Shown here: piece by piece, positions 55,101 to 63,630 of the stretch | Layout of the letters: every line of letters starts with the position of its first letter | How positions within the stretch are numbered: position 1 is the stretch's first letter | From: Pirellulaceae bacterium | Lineage (GTDB): Bacteria; Planctomycetota; Planctomycetia; Pirellulales; Pirellulaceae | Reading direction: 5' to 3' | NCBI GenBank assembly: GCA_019636375.1 | Contig: JAHBXS010000002.1 | Span: 1,019,621 to 1,083,620 of the forward strand | Length of the DNA stretch: 64,000 bases | Notes under the pieces: model-generated | Seen by the model: only the letters and a program-made list of their open reading frames with translations | The model's database searches: none | Told to the model about the DNA's origin: nothing | Made by a program: the position numbers and the translations under genes

Positions 55101-55935
55101 CGAAATCGATCACCTTGGCCACCGGGGGCGAGTCAGGGTCAATTTGCTCGACTAAAATATTCGAAGGTTTCAAGTCGCGGTGAATGATCCCCTTTTGATG
55201 AGCGTGCTGAACCCCTTGGCAGACGTCCATAAACAGTTTAAGCCGCTCATTGATTCCCAGGCAATGCTCATCGCAATAGGCGATCAACGTTTTTCCTCGA
55301 ACCAACTCCATGGCAAACCACGGCTGGCCCTCAGGGGTCGTGCCCGCATTGAGAATTCGAGCGATATTAGGATGGTTCATCAAAGCCAAGGATTGTCGCT
55401 CGATTTCAAACCGAGCCATGACCTCTTTCGAACCAAAACCCTTTTTGATCAACTTCAGTGCGACTTGCAACTTGACAGGGTGAGTTTGCTCGGCGATCCA
55501 AACTTCGCCCATGCCACCTTCTCCCAGCTTTTCCAGTAGTTGGTAGTCACCAAAGGTCGCTGGCACTGCATTGGCCTTTACAGCCTCGGTTTGAGGCCGT
55601 AAATGCTGATGTGCGAATCGTTGGAACTCGCCCGCGAGGAGATTGTGGTGATGTTGCTGTTGAGAAAGCGAATCGGCAGCAGATTCTTCTAGGGCGCATT
55701 TGGCAATCGATTCGCCAAAATCGCCTAATCCTCGATAGTCCGCAGCCGATACGTTTTCACCCGTCTTGATTCGATACTCGATATCCAGCGGGATAAGTAG
55801 TTCGGCCAGCCTAACCTCATGATCAGGACCAACCTGTTTTAGGAACTCCAGTAAATCAGGTCGCGTTCCCTCAATCCATCCGGCCTCAAAACCATCGGCC
55901 AATCGATCTAGCTCAAATTCATAATCTGTCATCAT
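52102..55935 (-). CDS. membrane Ser/Thr protein kinase with kinesin-light-chain-type TPR array
   Basis: 1277 residues; the start is ATG 55935 or the next ATG, after GAGGAGATTGA. Residues about 130-430: Pkn-type kinase domain with GEGGMGEVW (about 139-146), the ATP-binding Lys in VALKLIKK (161), catalytic HRDLKPSN (252-259), DFGLAKA (277), and GTLKYMSPEQAG with the activation loop. A membrane segment is at about 460-485, followed by a coiled coil (ARCAEILAEKRLDEATAARDREMQQRR). From about 620 to 1100 there are about 11 TPR repeats of 42 residues (FEQTLELTRAKLGLDHRNTLTSMHNLAFGYQAAGRLDKALPLYE). So a cytoplasmic kinase is linked across the membrane to an external protein-interaction array, or both are cytoplasmic. 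A DNA-level copy is at 53351. Confidence 0.9.
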   Translation of the reverse strand: MMTDYEFELDRLADGFEAGWIEGTRPDLLEFLKQVGPDHEVRLAELLIPLDIEYRIKTGENVSAADYRGLGDFGESIAKCALEESAADSLSQQQHHHNLLAGEFQRFAHQHLRPQTEAVKANAVPATFGDYQLLEKLGEGGMGEVWIAEQTHPVKLQVALKLIKKGFGSKEVMARFEIERQSLALMNHPNIARILNAGTTPEGQPWFAMELVRGKTLIAYCDEHCLGINERLKLFMDVCQGVQHAHQKGIIHRDLKPSNILVEQIDPDSPPVAKVIDFGLAKATESTQRLTDQSQFTGIGQVLGTLKYMSPEQAGLDTLDIDTRTDIYSLGIILYELLTGSTPLDDRSLKDLAWLKLLDVIREKEPVKPSSRLGSSTDEQVSQITSRRRTDRSHLNSILAGDLDWIVMKALEKDRARRYDSVSGFAADVRRYMSGEPVVARPPSMNYRLRKFVRKNRVSVAAGVAILLTLVGGIIGTSLAVFRARCAEILAEKRLDEATAARDREMQQRRVAELAKIQAEAETAAKEQSLAAEIRQREYAEAVTEFVEQDFLALTCVESQANLFDDTSARELSKDTTLRELLDRAAGKLKHRKDLAPEIESRLCNVIGNSYRANGDAEIGLPFLQRALELRREYLGHDHLDTFISMNNLALGYFTNGQLGKALPLFEQTMELREAKLGSDHPDTLTSMSNLAVGYHASGKFDKALPLLKQSLDLFKAKLGPDHPQSISSIRNLAVGYQASGKLDKALPLLERTLELTKAKLGIDHPDTLISMNNLASGYKAAGQLDKALPIFEKTLELMKTKFGLDHPNTLTSMNNLAVSYQAVGQFDKALPLLERTLELTKAKLGIDHPDTLISMNNLASGLEAARQLDKALPIFEQTLELTRAKLGLDHRNTLTSMHNLAFGYQAAGRLDKALPLYERTLELQKAKLGTDHPDTVHTMNNLASAYEAAGRLSKALPLLEQTLDLMTVKFGPDHPDTLTSINNLARCYKAAAKLEKALPLFEQTVQLRTAVLGLNHPDTLDSINNLAHTYWKSNRLSESVPLFEQVLELTERMRGFDQLETLKAKANLGVNYKDAGRIEEAIPLLEEAWSVFGRQPSLAWLPGQLLDAYWRGQRAEAFSKLAHEELKDARKTLAVDSRELANLLVNLGGKHLHLKLNSQAAELLREGLAIRQQQSPDVCSTFNAQSLLGGALLGLVKEVEVESEKSELLIEAETLLISGYEGMKQRESEIPPQAANRIPEALDRLIELYEELEKPDEVVKYRELRAAYPKTDEDKN
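53351..53708. repeat. identical 106-bp copies in the TPR array
   Basis: 53351-53456 is identical to 53603-53708; offset 252 bp equals two 126-bp TPR units. The identity over 106 bp points to recent unequal recombination or gene conversion in the TPR region. Confidence 0.8.
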
Positions 55936-56055
55936 TCAATCTCCTCGAACGACATCGGAATTCCATTTCGTTATTAAAACATCTTAAGGTCTGATACAGG
56001 TCGTCTGATTCGACGCGGAACCAGTCATTTAACTGGGCGCCGGAACTTTGTGAAG

Positions 56056-58227
56056 CTATTTTTCGTTTCCAAAGCTCTCAGTTGGAATCGTTGGATCAAA
56101 ATCCAAATGCTGCACAAGAAACGCCCACATGTCGGCAGCTTTGTCGATCAATTTTGACGTGGGACTTGCGGCTCCATGTCCGGCACTAGTTTCGATTCGA
56201 ATCAAAACGGGAGCCTTGCCACCTTGGACAGCCTGCAGTCGAGCGATGTACTTGAAACTATGGCACGGAACAACGCGATCATCCGTATCGGCGGTGGTCG
56301 CTAACGTCGCTGGGTATTCCGTTCCCGAAACCAAGTTGTGGTACGGAGAATAGGCATAAGCGGCTCGAAACTCAGCCTCATTGAATTCGGTATCGCCATA
56401 GTCGTCCACCCAATACCGACCCGACGTAAACTTGTGAAACCGTAGCATGTCCATCACACCAACTTCTGGCAAACAAGCTCGGAATAATTCGGGCCGCTGG
56501 TTCATGCAGGCGGCTACCAATAGTCCACCATTGCTTGAGCCGCTGATGGCAAGTTGATTTGATGAAGTGACCTGGTTGACAATCAGCCACTCTGCCGCCG
56601 CAATAAAATCATCAAACACATTTTGTTTTTGAAGTTTCGTACCCGCTTTGTGCCATGCGTCACCATATTCGCCTCCGCCCCGAATGTTTGCCACTGCATA
56701 GACTCCACCCATTTCCATCCATTGCAGCCGATCTGGAAAAAAACGTGGTGATTGGACATTTGCAAAACCACCATAACCCCGCAGAATGGTCGGATGCCCC
56801 TTCGTCAAATCCAGGTCTTTCCGATAACAAAGGAACATCGGTATTTGCGTTCCGTCCTTACTCGTGTAAAAGACCTGCTTTACCTCAAAGTCGTCTGGAG
56901 TAAAGGCAATTTTAGGAGATAGAAACAATTCACTGATCCCAGTCGAAACGTCCAATCGAAATATTTGTGGAGGACGGTTGAAGCTGGCAAAGGAATAAAA
57001 GGTCTCCAGATGCTCACGTTGACCTTTGAATCCGGTCGCGGTACCGGCTCCCGGCAGGTTAATTTCTCGAATCAATTCGCCATTTACGCCATACTGCTTA
57101 ACCAGTGACCGAGCGTCCTTCAGATAAAGAGCTATCAATGTGTTGCCGACCCAATTGACACTCTGTAGAGTTTCTTCGCATTCCGGAACGACATACCTCC
57201 AGTTTTCTCGACTCGGTTCATTCAAGCTAATGCTCAGAATACCGCGCTTGGGTGCCTGGAAATCGGAAAGGAACAATAGGTCTGAACCATTGCTGCCGAT
57301 AAACGTGTACTCATTTTCAAACCCGGTCACCAAGTCAATGAACTCGGCATTTGGTCGATCTAGATTCTTGCACTTTAGTGCATATCGGTTGTCGGTTCCG
57401 ACCACAATCGTGACCAGCAAGTATCGCCCATCCGAGGTGACTTCAGGCTCCAACAACCAGCTTGGTTCATGGGGAACCTCAAGTACAAGCTGGTCTTCCG
57501 ATTGCGTATCGGGATTGCCGTTTACTAAGCTGCGAAAGTAAATTTTTTGGTTCAGGTTTGCCCCCTGAAACCTCTCTTCCTCTGGCACTTCAGGAAAACG
57601 ATTGTAGAAGAAGCCTGTCTCGTCGGGGAGCCAAGCAATCTTGCCGAATTTGACCCAGTTGATTTCCCTTGAGATAATGTTGCCCGTTGTCGTATCGATC
57701 ACTTGCAGTGTCACCCAATCCGATCCTTTTTCGGATCTTCCGAAAACACAGTATTTTCCTGTTTTTGAAAAATGAAGTCCGCGCAGGGAGACTGTTCCAT
57801 CTTCAGACCAAGTGTTCGGATCAATCAGAACCTGCGGAATACTATCGAGTCGATCTTGCCGATATAGCACGGACTGATTCTGCAGTCCATCATTTTTCAA
57901 CAGAAAATATTGCTCGCCGAATTTTTCCGGCGGTACCACCCTTTCGAAATTCCACAGTTGCCGAAGCCGCTCGCGAATTCGGTCACGACCAGCTAGGTTT
58001 TCCAAGTAGCGATTGGTGAAACTGGACTGAAGTGTGACCCATTCGGCGACTTCAACCGATTGTCGAACATCTCCCTCCAGCCAACGATAGGGGTCGTCAA
58101 TCGCCACGCCGAATCGCACTTCAGTAACTTGCTCTGTCCGCGTCGGTGGATATTCCATGACCTGCTGGGCGTAACTGCACGATGCAGCCACGAATAGCAT
58201 GACGACATAGGGGACTGAAAATTTCAT
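56056..58227 (-). CDS. prolyl oligopeptidase (S9A)
   Basis: 723 residues from ATG 58227 (AAAGGAAAACAGGCC upstream; a GTG 6 codons earlier is possible). Signal peptide MKFSVPYVVMLFVAASCSYAQ, so secreted to the periplasm. The N-terminal about 420 residues are the seven-bladed propeller (WLEGD, FSKTGKYCVFGRSEKGSDWVTLQ, RYLLVTIVVGTDNRYALK). The C-terminal alpha/beta-hydrolase domain has the nucleophile Ser in ISGSSNGGLLVA (about 562), Asp in TDDRVVP (about 645), and His in ETSAGHGAA (about 680). It cleaves peptides after Pro. Full length and complete catalytic triad. Confidence 0.92.
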   Translation of the reverse strand: MKFSVPYVVMLFVAASCSYAQQVMEYPPTRTEQVTEVRFGVAIDDPYRWLEGDVRQSVEVAEWVTLQSSFTNRYLENLAGRDRIRERLRQLWNFERVVPPEKFGEQYFLLKNDGLQNQSVLYRQDRLDSIPQVLIDPNTWSEDGTVSLRGLHFSKTGKYCVFGRSEKGSDWVTLQVIDTTTGNIISREINWVKFGKIAWLPDETGFFYNRFPEVPEEERFQGANLNQKIYFRSLVNGNPDTQSEDQLVLEVPHEPSWLLEPEVTSDGRYLLVTIVVGTDNRYALKCKNLDRPNAEFIDLVTGFENEYTFIGSNGSDLLFLSDFQAPKRGILSISLNEPSRENWRYVVPECEETLQSVNWVGNTLIALYLKDARSLVKQYGVNGELIREINLPGAGTATGFKGQREHLETFYSFASFNRPPQIFRLDVSTGISELFLSPKIAFTPDDFEVKQVFYTSKDGTQIPMFLCYRKDLDLTKGHPTILRGYGGFANVQSPRFFPDRLQWMEMGGVYAVANIRGGGEYGDAWHKAGTKLQKQNVFDDFIAAAEWLIVNQVTSSNQLAISGSSNGGLLVAACMNQRPELFRACLPEVGVMDMLRFHKFTSGRYWVDDYGDTEFNEAEFRAAYAYSPYHNLVSGTEYPATLATTADTDDRVVPCHSFKYIARLQAVQGGKAPVLIRIETSAGHGAASPTSKLIDKAADMWAFLVQHLDFDPTIPTESFGNEK

Positions 58228-58373
58228 GGCCTGTTTTCCTTTCACTTTTGGTTTGAGGGCTGTCCTGCTCTGTTTCCTTGTGTCTTGGAGCGGAAGCGGA
58301 GAGCGGGAACTGAAAATCGGATCTGCTGTTAGCTAATGAATTCCAAATTTGCAATACAGAGGAATGCGAATCG

Positions 58374-60632
58374 TTACCGCTGATTCAGATAAGTCTGCAA
58401 TTCTTGAACCTGCCCGTTCTGTTTTAGAACGCGGATCGCAAATTGACCGTTGCGATGATTCGCCACCCGCGCGAGAACATCCAGTACTTGGTCTGGCCGA
58501 TAGACATTGGTGCCATCAATTTGCATGACAATATCTCCGACGTTCAAACCGATTCTGTGAGCTAGAGAACCGGACGCAACACTGGCCACTCGAACCCCCG
58601 AACGAGTCTCTTCCCCATTAATACCCAAGCGGGCATCAAATGATCGAGGATTCGCGGGACTGTTTGAAATTGGATTTAACTGGACGGTGACTCGGATTCG
58701 TTGCCGGGATCGAGCTTGCATAACTTCCAAGGTGACATTTCTGCCTGCTCGATCCAGAATGGGCTGATCCAAACTATTGAAATCAAGCCGTACTGCATCG
58801 ACGCTCAAGATCAGATCATTGACCCTCAAGCCTGCCCTTGATGCTGGCGAATTGGGATAAACTTGGCTTATGGTTCCGCCAGTTTCGCCGGTAGTAAATT
58901 GAAGTAAAACCCCCAAAACCATTTCATCTTGAGAACCGCCACCAGCATCATTAAAGAGCTCATTGGGGTCGTCTGGAATTGGGACGCCGTCCGTTTGCAC
59001 CAAGGCTGGCACATCCCAGCCAGCAGGAGCGCGATCGATGTCGAACGACAAAATCTCGAATAACCGTGAAAATGACTGTTTATCGGGGTCAAAAACCTGG
59101 ACCGCCCCTCGCAAACTCCGTGGCAAACAGAGTTGTTTCCCGGCAGCTACAAATCGATCTTCGTCAGTCCAATCCCCTGAAATACATTTGTAGAAATTGT
59201 ACTCCGGTCCGCTGCCAACATGTTCAAACACCTGAATCTCATGCTGATCATCGAGCGAGTATAGATATGGCTGTCCCTTTCCGCTAATGAAGGCAACCTC
59301 ACGACCATGGAACTTTCCTGTCGCAATACAGTCCATTCCTTGGCTTGAAATCGAATCTGAGTCTTCTAGCTCGACAACAAAATAGTCGGGGCTATTGCTG
59401 CGGTAGGGTGTGACAGGTTTATCCGAATTAACTCGAACTTGCTGACCGGATGGCGAGGAGACTGACACTCGGAAATTTCTTCCTTGGATCGGCGCGCGAC
59501 CGTTATCGACAACAACCTCATCGAATCTTGGAACGTCAATATTTTCCAGAGTTGTCCATTGCCAAGTCTCAATGGTCTCTTCTTGAAAACCTCGATCCCG
59601 AGGAATTTTTCTAGTCGTTCTCACTAATTGCTCGAACTGCACGCGAACTCGCAAAGGCCTAGGTGTGTAATTCGCGATAGACAACAGCTTGGTATCAAAA
59701 GCCCCGATTTCTTCAGTGTTATGCCACAAGTCTATATTGTCGACACGGGGTACATAGGCACTTTCAAAATCGTGTTGGCTTGAACTAAGCTTCTCCTTTG
59801 AAGAAGGAAGTTCACCTCGCACGAGAATTATCGGATCACCTGGATTAAGCAGATCGGTGAATTTTTGCACTAGCCTTGGCGCGTCTGCCCGTCGTGTTAC
59901 GTTAGAGATGGGTGAACCAGTGGCGACCCACCGAACATTTTCGCGCATCCAATTTCCACGACGAAACTCAGCTGCAATCAATGCCGCGTTTTGGGCAATT
60001 AAGCACCCTTGAGAGTGGGTAACAAGCGAAATTTTTTCAGAGCTGTTGACAAACAGATGGGCAAGTTGGCGAGTGGTTTTACTTGGGCTTGGTATCGGGG
60101 GAAGGTACAGCTTGTCGAAAGTCGCGGCCAAGAAATCTACGACAACTCCCACGTCCGCCGCAAGCCCATTAGGATTTGAAGATGAACCAAAACGTTCAAT
60201 TGCGGTGGAATTGAAAATCAAATAAACCGGGCGCTGTAATCGGTTCATCAAAGCGATCGCCTCACTTTTCGCGTTTTCGAAAGTAGTTCCTGCGCCGTTG
60301 ACAAAGTAGACCGGAGCTCCACTAACTCCAATATCGAAACGATGGATCGTAGGACGCGACAAATAAAGGCCCTTTGCCGCTCGATAGTATTCCGCACGCA
60401 CTCGGTCGCGGAATCGGACTAGCTCACGCTCGGTCCGTTTGAGAAGCCAACCAACTGATGATGACTTAAAACCTTTCGCTACCTTGCTGCCCCATTTATC
60501 AAGCCAAGAAGGAGTGATTTTCTTCAATCTCTTCTTAAACGAACTTCGTAACCCCGCATTCGCGAAATTTATCGGAAGCGCAAGGGCACTGAGAACCGTC
60601 GCCGAAACTGCTAGAAATTTACGCCTCAACAT
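58374..60632 (-). CDS. secreted alpha/beta-hydrolase-like protein with two PDZ domains
   Basis: 752 residues, GAGGAG then an 8-base gap before ATG. Signal peptide MLRRKFLAVSATVLSALALPINFANA. Residues about 100-270 look like an alpha/beta-hydrolase (APVYFVNGAGTTFENAKSEA; nucleophile elbow LVTHSQGCLIAQ with GxSxG changed to HSQG; later GDPIIL), so activity needs testing. The middle is beta-rich. Residues about 580-650 and 675-750 are two PDZ domains (LGVLLQFTTGETGGTISQVYPNSPASRAGLRVNDLILSVD; LAHRIGLNVGDIVMQIDGTNVYRPDQVLDVLAR). PDZ plus hydrolase is found in secreted proteases and lipases. Confidence 0.78.
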   Translation of the reverse strand: MLRRKFLAVSATVLSALALPINFANAGLRSSFKKRLKKITPSWLDKWGSKVAKGFKSSSVGWLLKRTERELVRFRDRVRAEYYRAAKGLYLSRPTIHRFDIGVSGAPVYFVNGAGTTFENAKSEAIALMNRLQRPVYLIFNSTAIERFGSSSNPNGLAADVGVVVDFLAATFDKLYLPPIPSPSKTTRQLAHLFVNSSEKISLVTHSQGCLIAQNAALIAAEFRRGNWMRENVRWVATGSPISNVTRRADAPRLVQKFTDLLNPGDPIILVRGELPSSKEKLSSSQHDFESAYVPRVDNIDLWHNTEEIGAFDTKLLSIANYTPRPLRVRVQFEQLVRTTRKIPRDRGFQEETIETWQWTTLENIDVPRFDEVVVDNGRAPIQGRNFRVSVSSPSGQQVRVNSDKPVTPYRSNSPDYFVVELEDSDSISSQGMDCIATGKFHGREVAFISGKGQPYLYSLDDQHEIQVFEHVGSGPEYNFYKCISGDWTDEDRFVAAGKQLCLPRSLRGAVQVFDPDKQSFSRLFEILSFDIDRAPAGWDVPALVQTDGVPIPDDPNELFNDAGGGSQDEMVLGVLLQFTTGETGGTISQVYPNSPASRAGLRVNDLILSVDAVRLDFNSLDQPILDRAGRNVTLEVMQARSRQRIRVTVQLNPISNSPANPRSFDARLGINGEETRSGVRVASVASGSLAHRIGLNVGDIVMQIDGTNVYRPDQVLDVLARVANHRNGQFAIRVLKQNGQVQELQTYLNQR

Positions 60633-61009
60633 TTTGGAATCTCCTCATCCTAAAAATAAGTAGTCTCTCTGATCGGGCATTATGGATATGGCAAAAGGGA
60701 GTTAGCGGGGATAGCCGCATCCAAAATTATTGAAAAAAATACTCAAAAAACGGAACTGCTCGCTGAACGCCGGTTTTTGAGAACTTTGGGCAGTTTTTCC
60801 CTAAATTTCTAAATTTTGACGTTTTGCAGGCGTTCAACGAGAAGTGTCGAAAAAAAACGACGAATTGTTTTTTCACATCAAATTTCTTTTTTTCACTGTC
60901 CTTCGCGTCACTTAAATACCATTTCTCTGGCGGGTAGTGAGTTCGAGCGTTCGAACCGCGACATCCGATCATTCGTGTCAACGCAGTTTCTTAGTACAAG
61001 GAAAATTCC
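60633..61009. other. intergenic region with inverted repeat
   Basis: 377 bp, very rich in A and T runs. CTCGCTGAACGCC (60759-60771) and GGCGTTCAACGAG (60829-60841) are reverse complements with one mismatch, 57 bp apart, and may mark a regulatory hairpin or short repeat element. Confidence 0.5.
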
Positions 61010-61804
61010 ATGAAGAATTTATCGCTCTTGATCGTATTTGGCTTTGTTTCGGCAGTCCTAGCCCCAAGTCTATCGCAAGCCCAAGTACGCTTCGTTAACC
61101 TTTCATCGTCTGATGCCTATATCGCTCAAGCCAAATATACGGATGGGTACGGAAGCTCAAGGCCTGGCAACACCAGCTCCCTTGGCTGGTACGTTGGAGA
61201 TCATTGGACCTACAGCGGATGGTATGCCGTAAAGCCAGGGACATCCATTGATTTGCCCCAAGGGTTTTACTACGTCGAGCTAAATGGAGAAAGGATTAAT
61301 TTCAACAATCGCCAGAGTGTTGCCGGACTGGTCAAGAATCCTGGCTTCTCGGTAAAAGTTGACTACAACAATTCTTTTCAGAAAAACCTCGAACTGGAAC
61401 AAAAAAATGGGTATCGCCAAGCCAGTTTTCTCGAATTTCATGCTGGAATCTACACCATCAGTGTTGGATCGCCTGCCTATGAGCTCGTATCCGAGACCTT
61501 CAACTTTCATCTACCGGCGAGCAAAAGTCGACAAACACAGACGTTTCAAACTCGTCAACCGATTGCTTGGATAGATTTACAGCCCAATACCCGATCTGAA
61601 GTTTCAAACTTCCGATCGCAAATCAACGGACAGCAATTCAGTCTGTCAGCAGACGTTGCGGTGGGCTATTACACTGGAGGAGAAGATGGTCGGTATACAA
61701 ATGACGGCACATTTTGGGGTAAAGTCACGGCCTATTCACTCATAAAGCTGCCCCCACGCCATGTTAAAGTCGTCGATACCCCTATTCCAAAACCCCCAAA
61801 GTAA
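61010..61804 (+). CDS. secreted GWY-family protein (DUF1036-like), paralog 2
   Basis: 264 residues; SD AAGGAAAA. Signal peptide MKNLSLLIVFGFVSAVLAPSLSQAQ. The core VRFVNLSSSDAYIAQAKYTDGYG...SSLGWYVGDHWTYSGWYAVKPGTSIDLPQGFYYVEL is the clearest DUF1036-like stretch in the region (WxxSGWYxVxPG then FYYVEL). The C-terminus has ASFLEFHAGIYTISVG and a second beta-rich domain ending in Pro/Lys-rich residues. Function unknown. Located between the hydrolase/PDZ gene and the other paralog. Confidence 0.75.
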   Translation: MKNLSLLIVFGFVSAVLAPSLSQAQVRFVNLSSSDAYIAQAKYTDGYGSSRPGNTSSLGWYVGDHWTYSGWYAVKPGTSIDLPQGFYYVELNGERINFNNRQSVAGLVKNPGFSVKVDYNNSFQKNLELEQKNGYRQASFLEFHAGIYTISVGSPAYELVSETFNFHLPASKSRQTQTFQTRQPIAWIDLQPNTRSEVSNFRSQINGQQFSLSADVAVGYYTGGEDGRYTNDGTFWGKVTAYSLIKLPPRHVKVVDTPIPKPPK

Positions 61805-62198
61805 GCTTGATGTCGCACCGGCGAAAAAATCGGCTTTGAACATTGCACAGGAATAGACCGAGGAACAGGCCTCCTGCTAAACTATCGTCTCCTCTCGAAG
61901 GTTTTGTCTTGATGAAACGATACGACCGTTATCAATCAAACCTGTACCTAGCCAAAAACTTGTGAAAGCCGCCCAAAGTTGTCTCGGACTTCGGACGGCT
62001 TTCGTATTTGGTTCCTAATTTGAATGAAACAGCTTTCGCGATTTACTTTGCACCGAGACTTGTTAACGACCGTTTATTAACTTGAACCGGCAATCTAACC
62101 AATGATGGCTTACGAGTTTTGGGGTCGCGGTTATCCTTTTTGAGCCTTTTTCGCCATCTCCCAATTGGGGACAACCAACCAGTTCAAGGAAGCCGAAA
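61805..62198. other. intergenic region, weak terminator
   Basis: 394 bp. A stem of GAAAGCCG/CGGCTTTC near 61958-62004 could form a weak terminator of paralog 2. No gene supported. Confidence 0.4.
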
Positions 62199-62390
62199 AT
62201 GAACATCCGCAACACAACAACTGAAACCCATGCGAACTTGACTTGCGACCGTCGAATCGAGCTAGAACCAGGGCACGATCTCAATGCGTTTGAGACGTGG
62301 CTTGAGCAGCAACTGTTGGAACTTGAGGAACGATTCGCCGCTGACGTCACCCCAGACTCACTCCGCCGCTCACTGCGCCAAGGCCGGTAA
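62199..62390 (+). CDS. small acidic hypothetical protein
   Basis: 63 residues with AAGGAAG about 9 bases upstream. The C-terminal half is a strongly amphipathic acidic/basic helix (DLNAFETWLEQQLLELEERFAADVTPDSLRRSLRQGR). Plausible small protein; unknown function. Confidence 0.5.
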   Translation: MNIRNTTTETHANLTCDRRIELEPGHDLNAFETWLEQQLLELEERFAADVTPDSLRRSLRQGR

Positions 62391-62733
62391 AAATCGGGCA
62401 TACCGACAAAATTTCTCACCTTGGTCACATAAACCTGACCACGCCAATCTTTCGCTCGAAATCTCGTCTAGCTCCAGCCTGATGCCCACCTTTGGATCGC
62501 CAAGGGTCATTCCTATTGCCAAAAAAAGAACCCAATACGTCGCCTGATTTGTTGACCTCTGCGGCACCGACTTCCTTTTGCAGTTGCTGCGTTGAATTTA
62601 CAAATATCGACTCTTGACGGAAATTTGCTAGCCTTCCACGATTCTTACCGCCATTTTCTTATTAGTGCTCAGCATTTGAGCGAATCACAAACTTATTGAG
62701 CGAATCACAAAACTCATAGTCAGGAGAAGAACC
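62391..62733. other. intergenic region with direct repeat
   Basis: 343 bp. It contains two 14-bp direct repeats, separate entry, just upstream of paralog 3. Confidence 0.5.
62678..62711. promoter_or_regulatory. 14-bp direct repeat, spacing 20 bp
   Basis: GAGCGAATCACAAA occurs at 62678-62691 and 62698-62711, spaced exactly 20 bp (about two helix turns), 22 bp before the start of the gene at 62734. A possible operator. Confidence 0.5.
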
Positions 62734-63549
62734 ATGAAAAAAATGATGTGTTGGATGGCAGTCACTGCGGCGGTGATGGGAGCGATGATGATCGATACTT
62801 CAACGGCACGGGCCGACTTTTGGAGCAAATTGCGTGATAAAGTCATTCCAAAGCCGAGATTGCCAGACTTGCCCCCGATGCAAACGGTCAAGTTTCGCAA
62901 CCTTACCCCGAACAAGGTAAGCTATGTCATCGCCCACGGAAACACCGTCATCGGATGGTATCACTTGAATGGTGGCGAGGAACGAGAACTAACCCTTAGT
63001 AAGGGAGATTATTACCTGCATGCCGTCGATGGGGCTGGGCAGCTTATTCGTTTTCCTCGTCCAACCAGCAGCATTCCATTGCACCAAGGGAAATTCAATT
63101 TGGTTTATCAGCCCGATGGCACCTTTCGAGCGAACGTGGATGACCAACAACGGGGAACATACGCCCGGCAGTTTCTCAGTCAACTGGGATTCCATGAAAA
63201 AACATTTTTTGAATTTCCCGAGAACGGGAACATCAATTTCACTCACTCCGCACCGTCCCCTCCGCCTATTCCACCAATAGCACTGGGACGGCCTACCTTC
63301 GAGATGCAACTCCCGAACGCGGCAGGCAAAACAACGGTTCAGCACCAACCAAATGGAACTTGGGAAGTGAAAGAACGGGATGTGCAAATGACTTTTCGCG
63401 AGGTGTTCAATGCCAATGGCGTATTGCGACTGTCCCTGCAATTGAATGGACAAACGGCATTGATCGAAATCCGTGGCAACCAGCTCTACGCTGCGACGGG
63501 AAACAGCGAGTGGGTATTCGCCGGGACGGGAATATGGCGCAATCTGTAA
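62734..63549 (+). CDS. secreted GWY-family protein (DUF1036-like), paralog 3
   Basis: 271 residues; strong SD AGGAGAAGAACC. Signal peptide MKKMMCWMAVTAAVMGAMMIDTSTARA. The core MQTVKFRNLTPNKVSYVIAHGNTVIGWYHLNGGEERELTLSKGDYYLHAV and the end FLSQLGFHEKTFFEFPENGNINF match paralog 1. An extra C-terminal beta-rich domain of about 90 residues (GRPTFEMQLPNAAGKTTVQHQPNGTWEV...) distinguishes it. It has its own operator-like repeats and a terminator. Function unknown. Confidence 0.75.
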   Translation: MKKMMCWMAVTAAVMGAMMIDTSTARADFWSKLRDKVIPKPRLPDLPPMQTVKFRNLTPNKVSYVIAHGNTVIGWYHLNGGEERELTLSKGDYYLHAVDGAGQLIRFPRPTSSIPLHQGKFNLVYQPDGTFRANVDDQQRGTYARQFLSQLGFHEKTFFEFPENGNINFTHSAPSPPPIPPIALGRPTFEMQLPNAAGKTTVQHQPNGTWEVKERDVQMTFREVFNANGVLRLSLQLNGQTALIEIRGNQLYAATGNSEWVFAGTGIWRNL

Positions 63550-63595
63550 ACTTTTCCGGCGAGTGCTCGCCAACACCCGCATCAGGCGAGCTAAC

Positions 63596-63630
63596 GACCC
63601 AGCCGAAGACTTTTAGCCTTCGGCTGGGTC
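63596..63630 (+). terminator. Rho-independent terminator-like hairpin of GWY paralog 3
   Basis: Perfect 13-bp stem GACCCAGCCGAAG / CTTCGGCTGGGTC around a 9-base loop; a short CTTTT follows 6 bases later, so the T-run is weak, but the stem is very stable and lies 47 bp after the stop. Confidence 0.65.
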
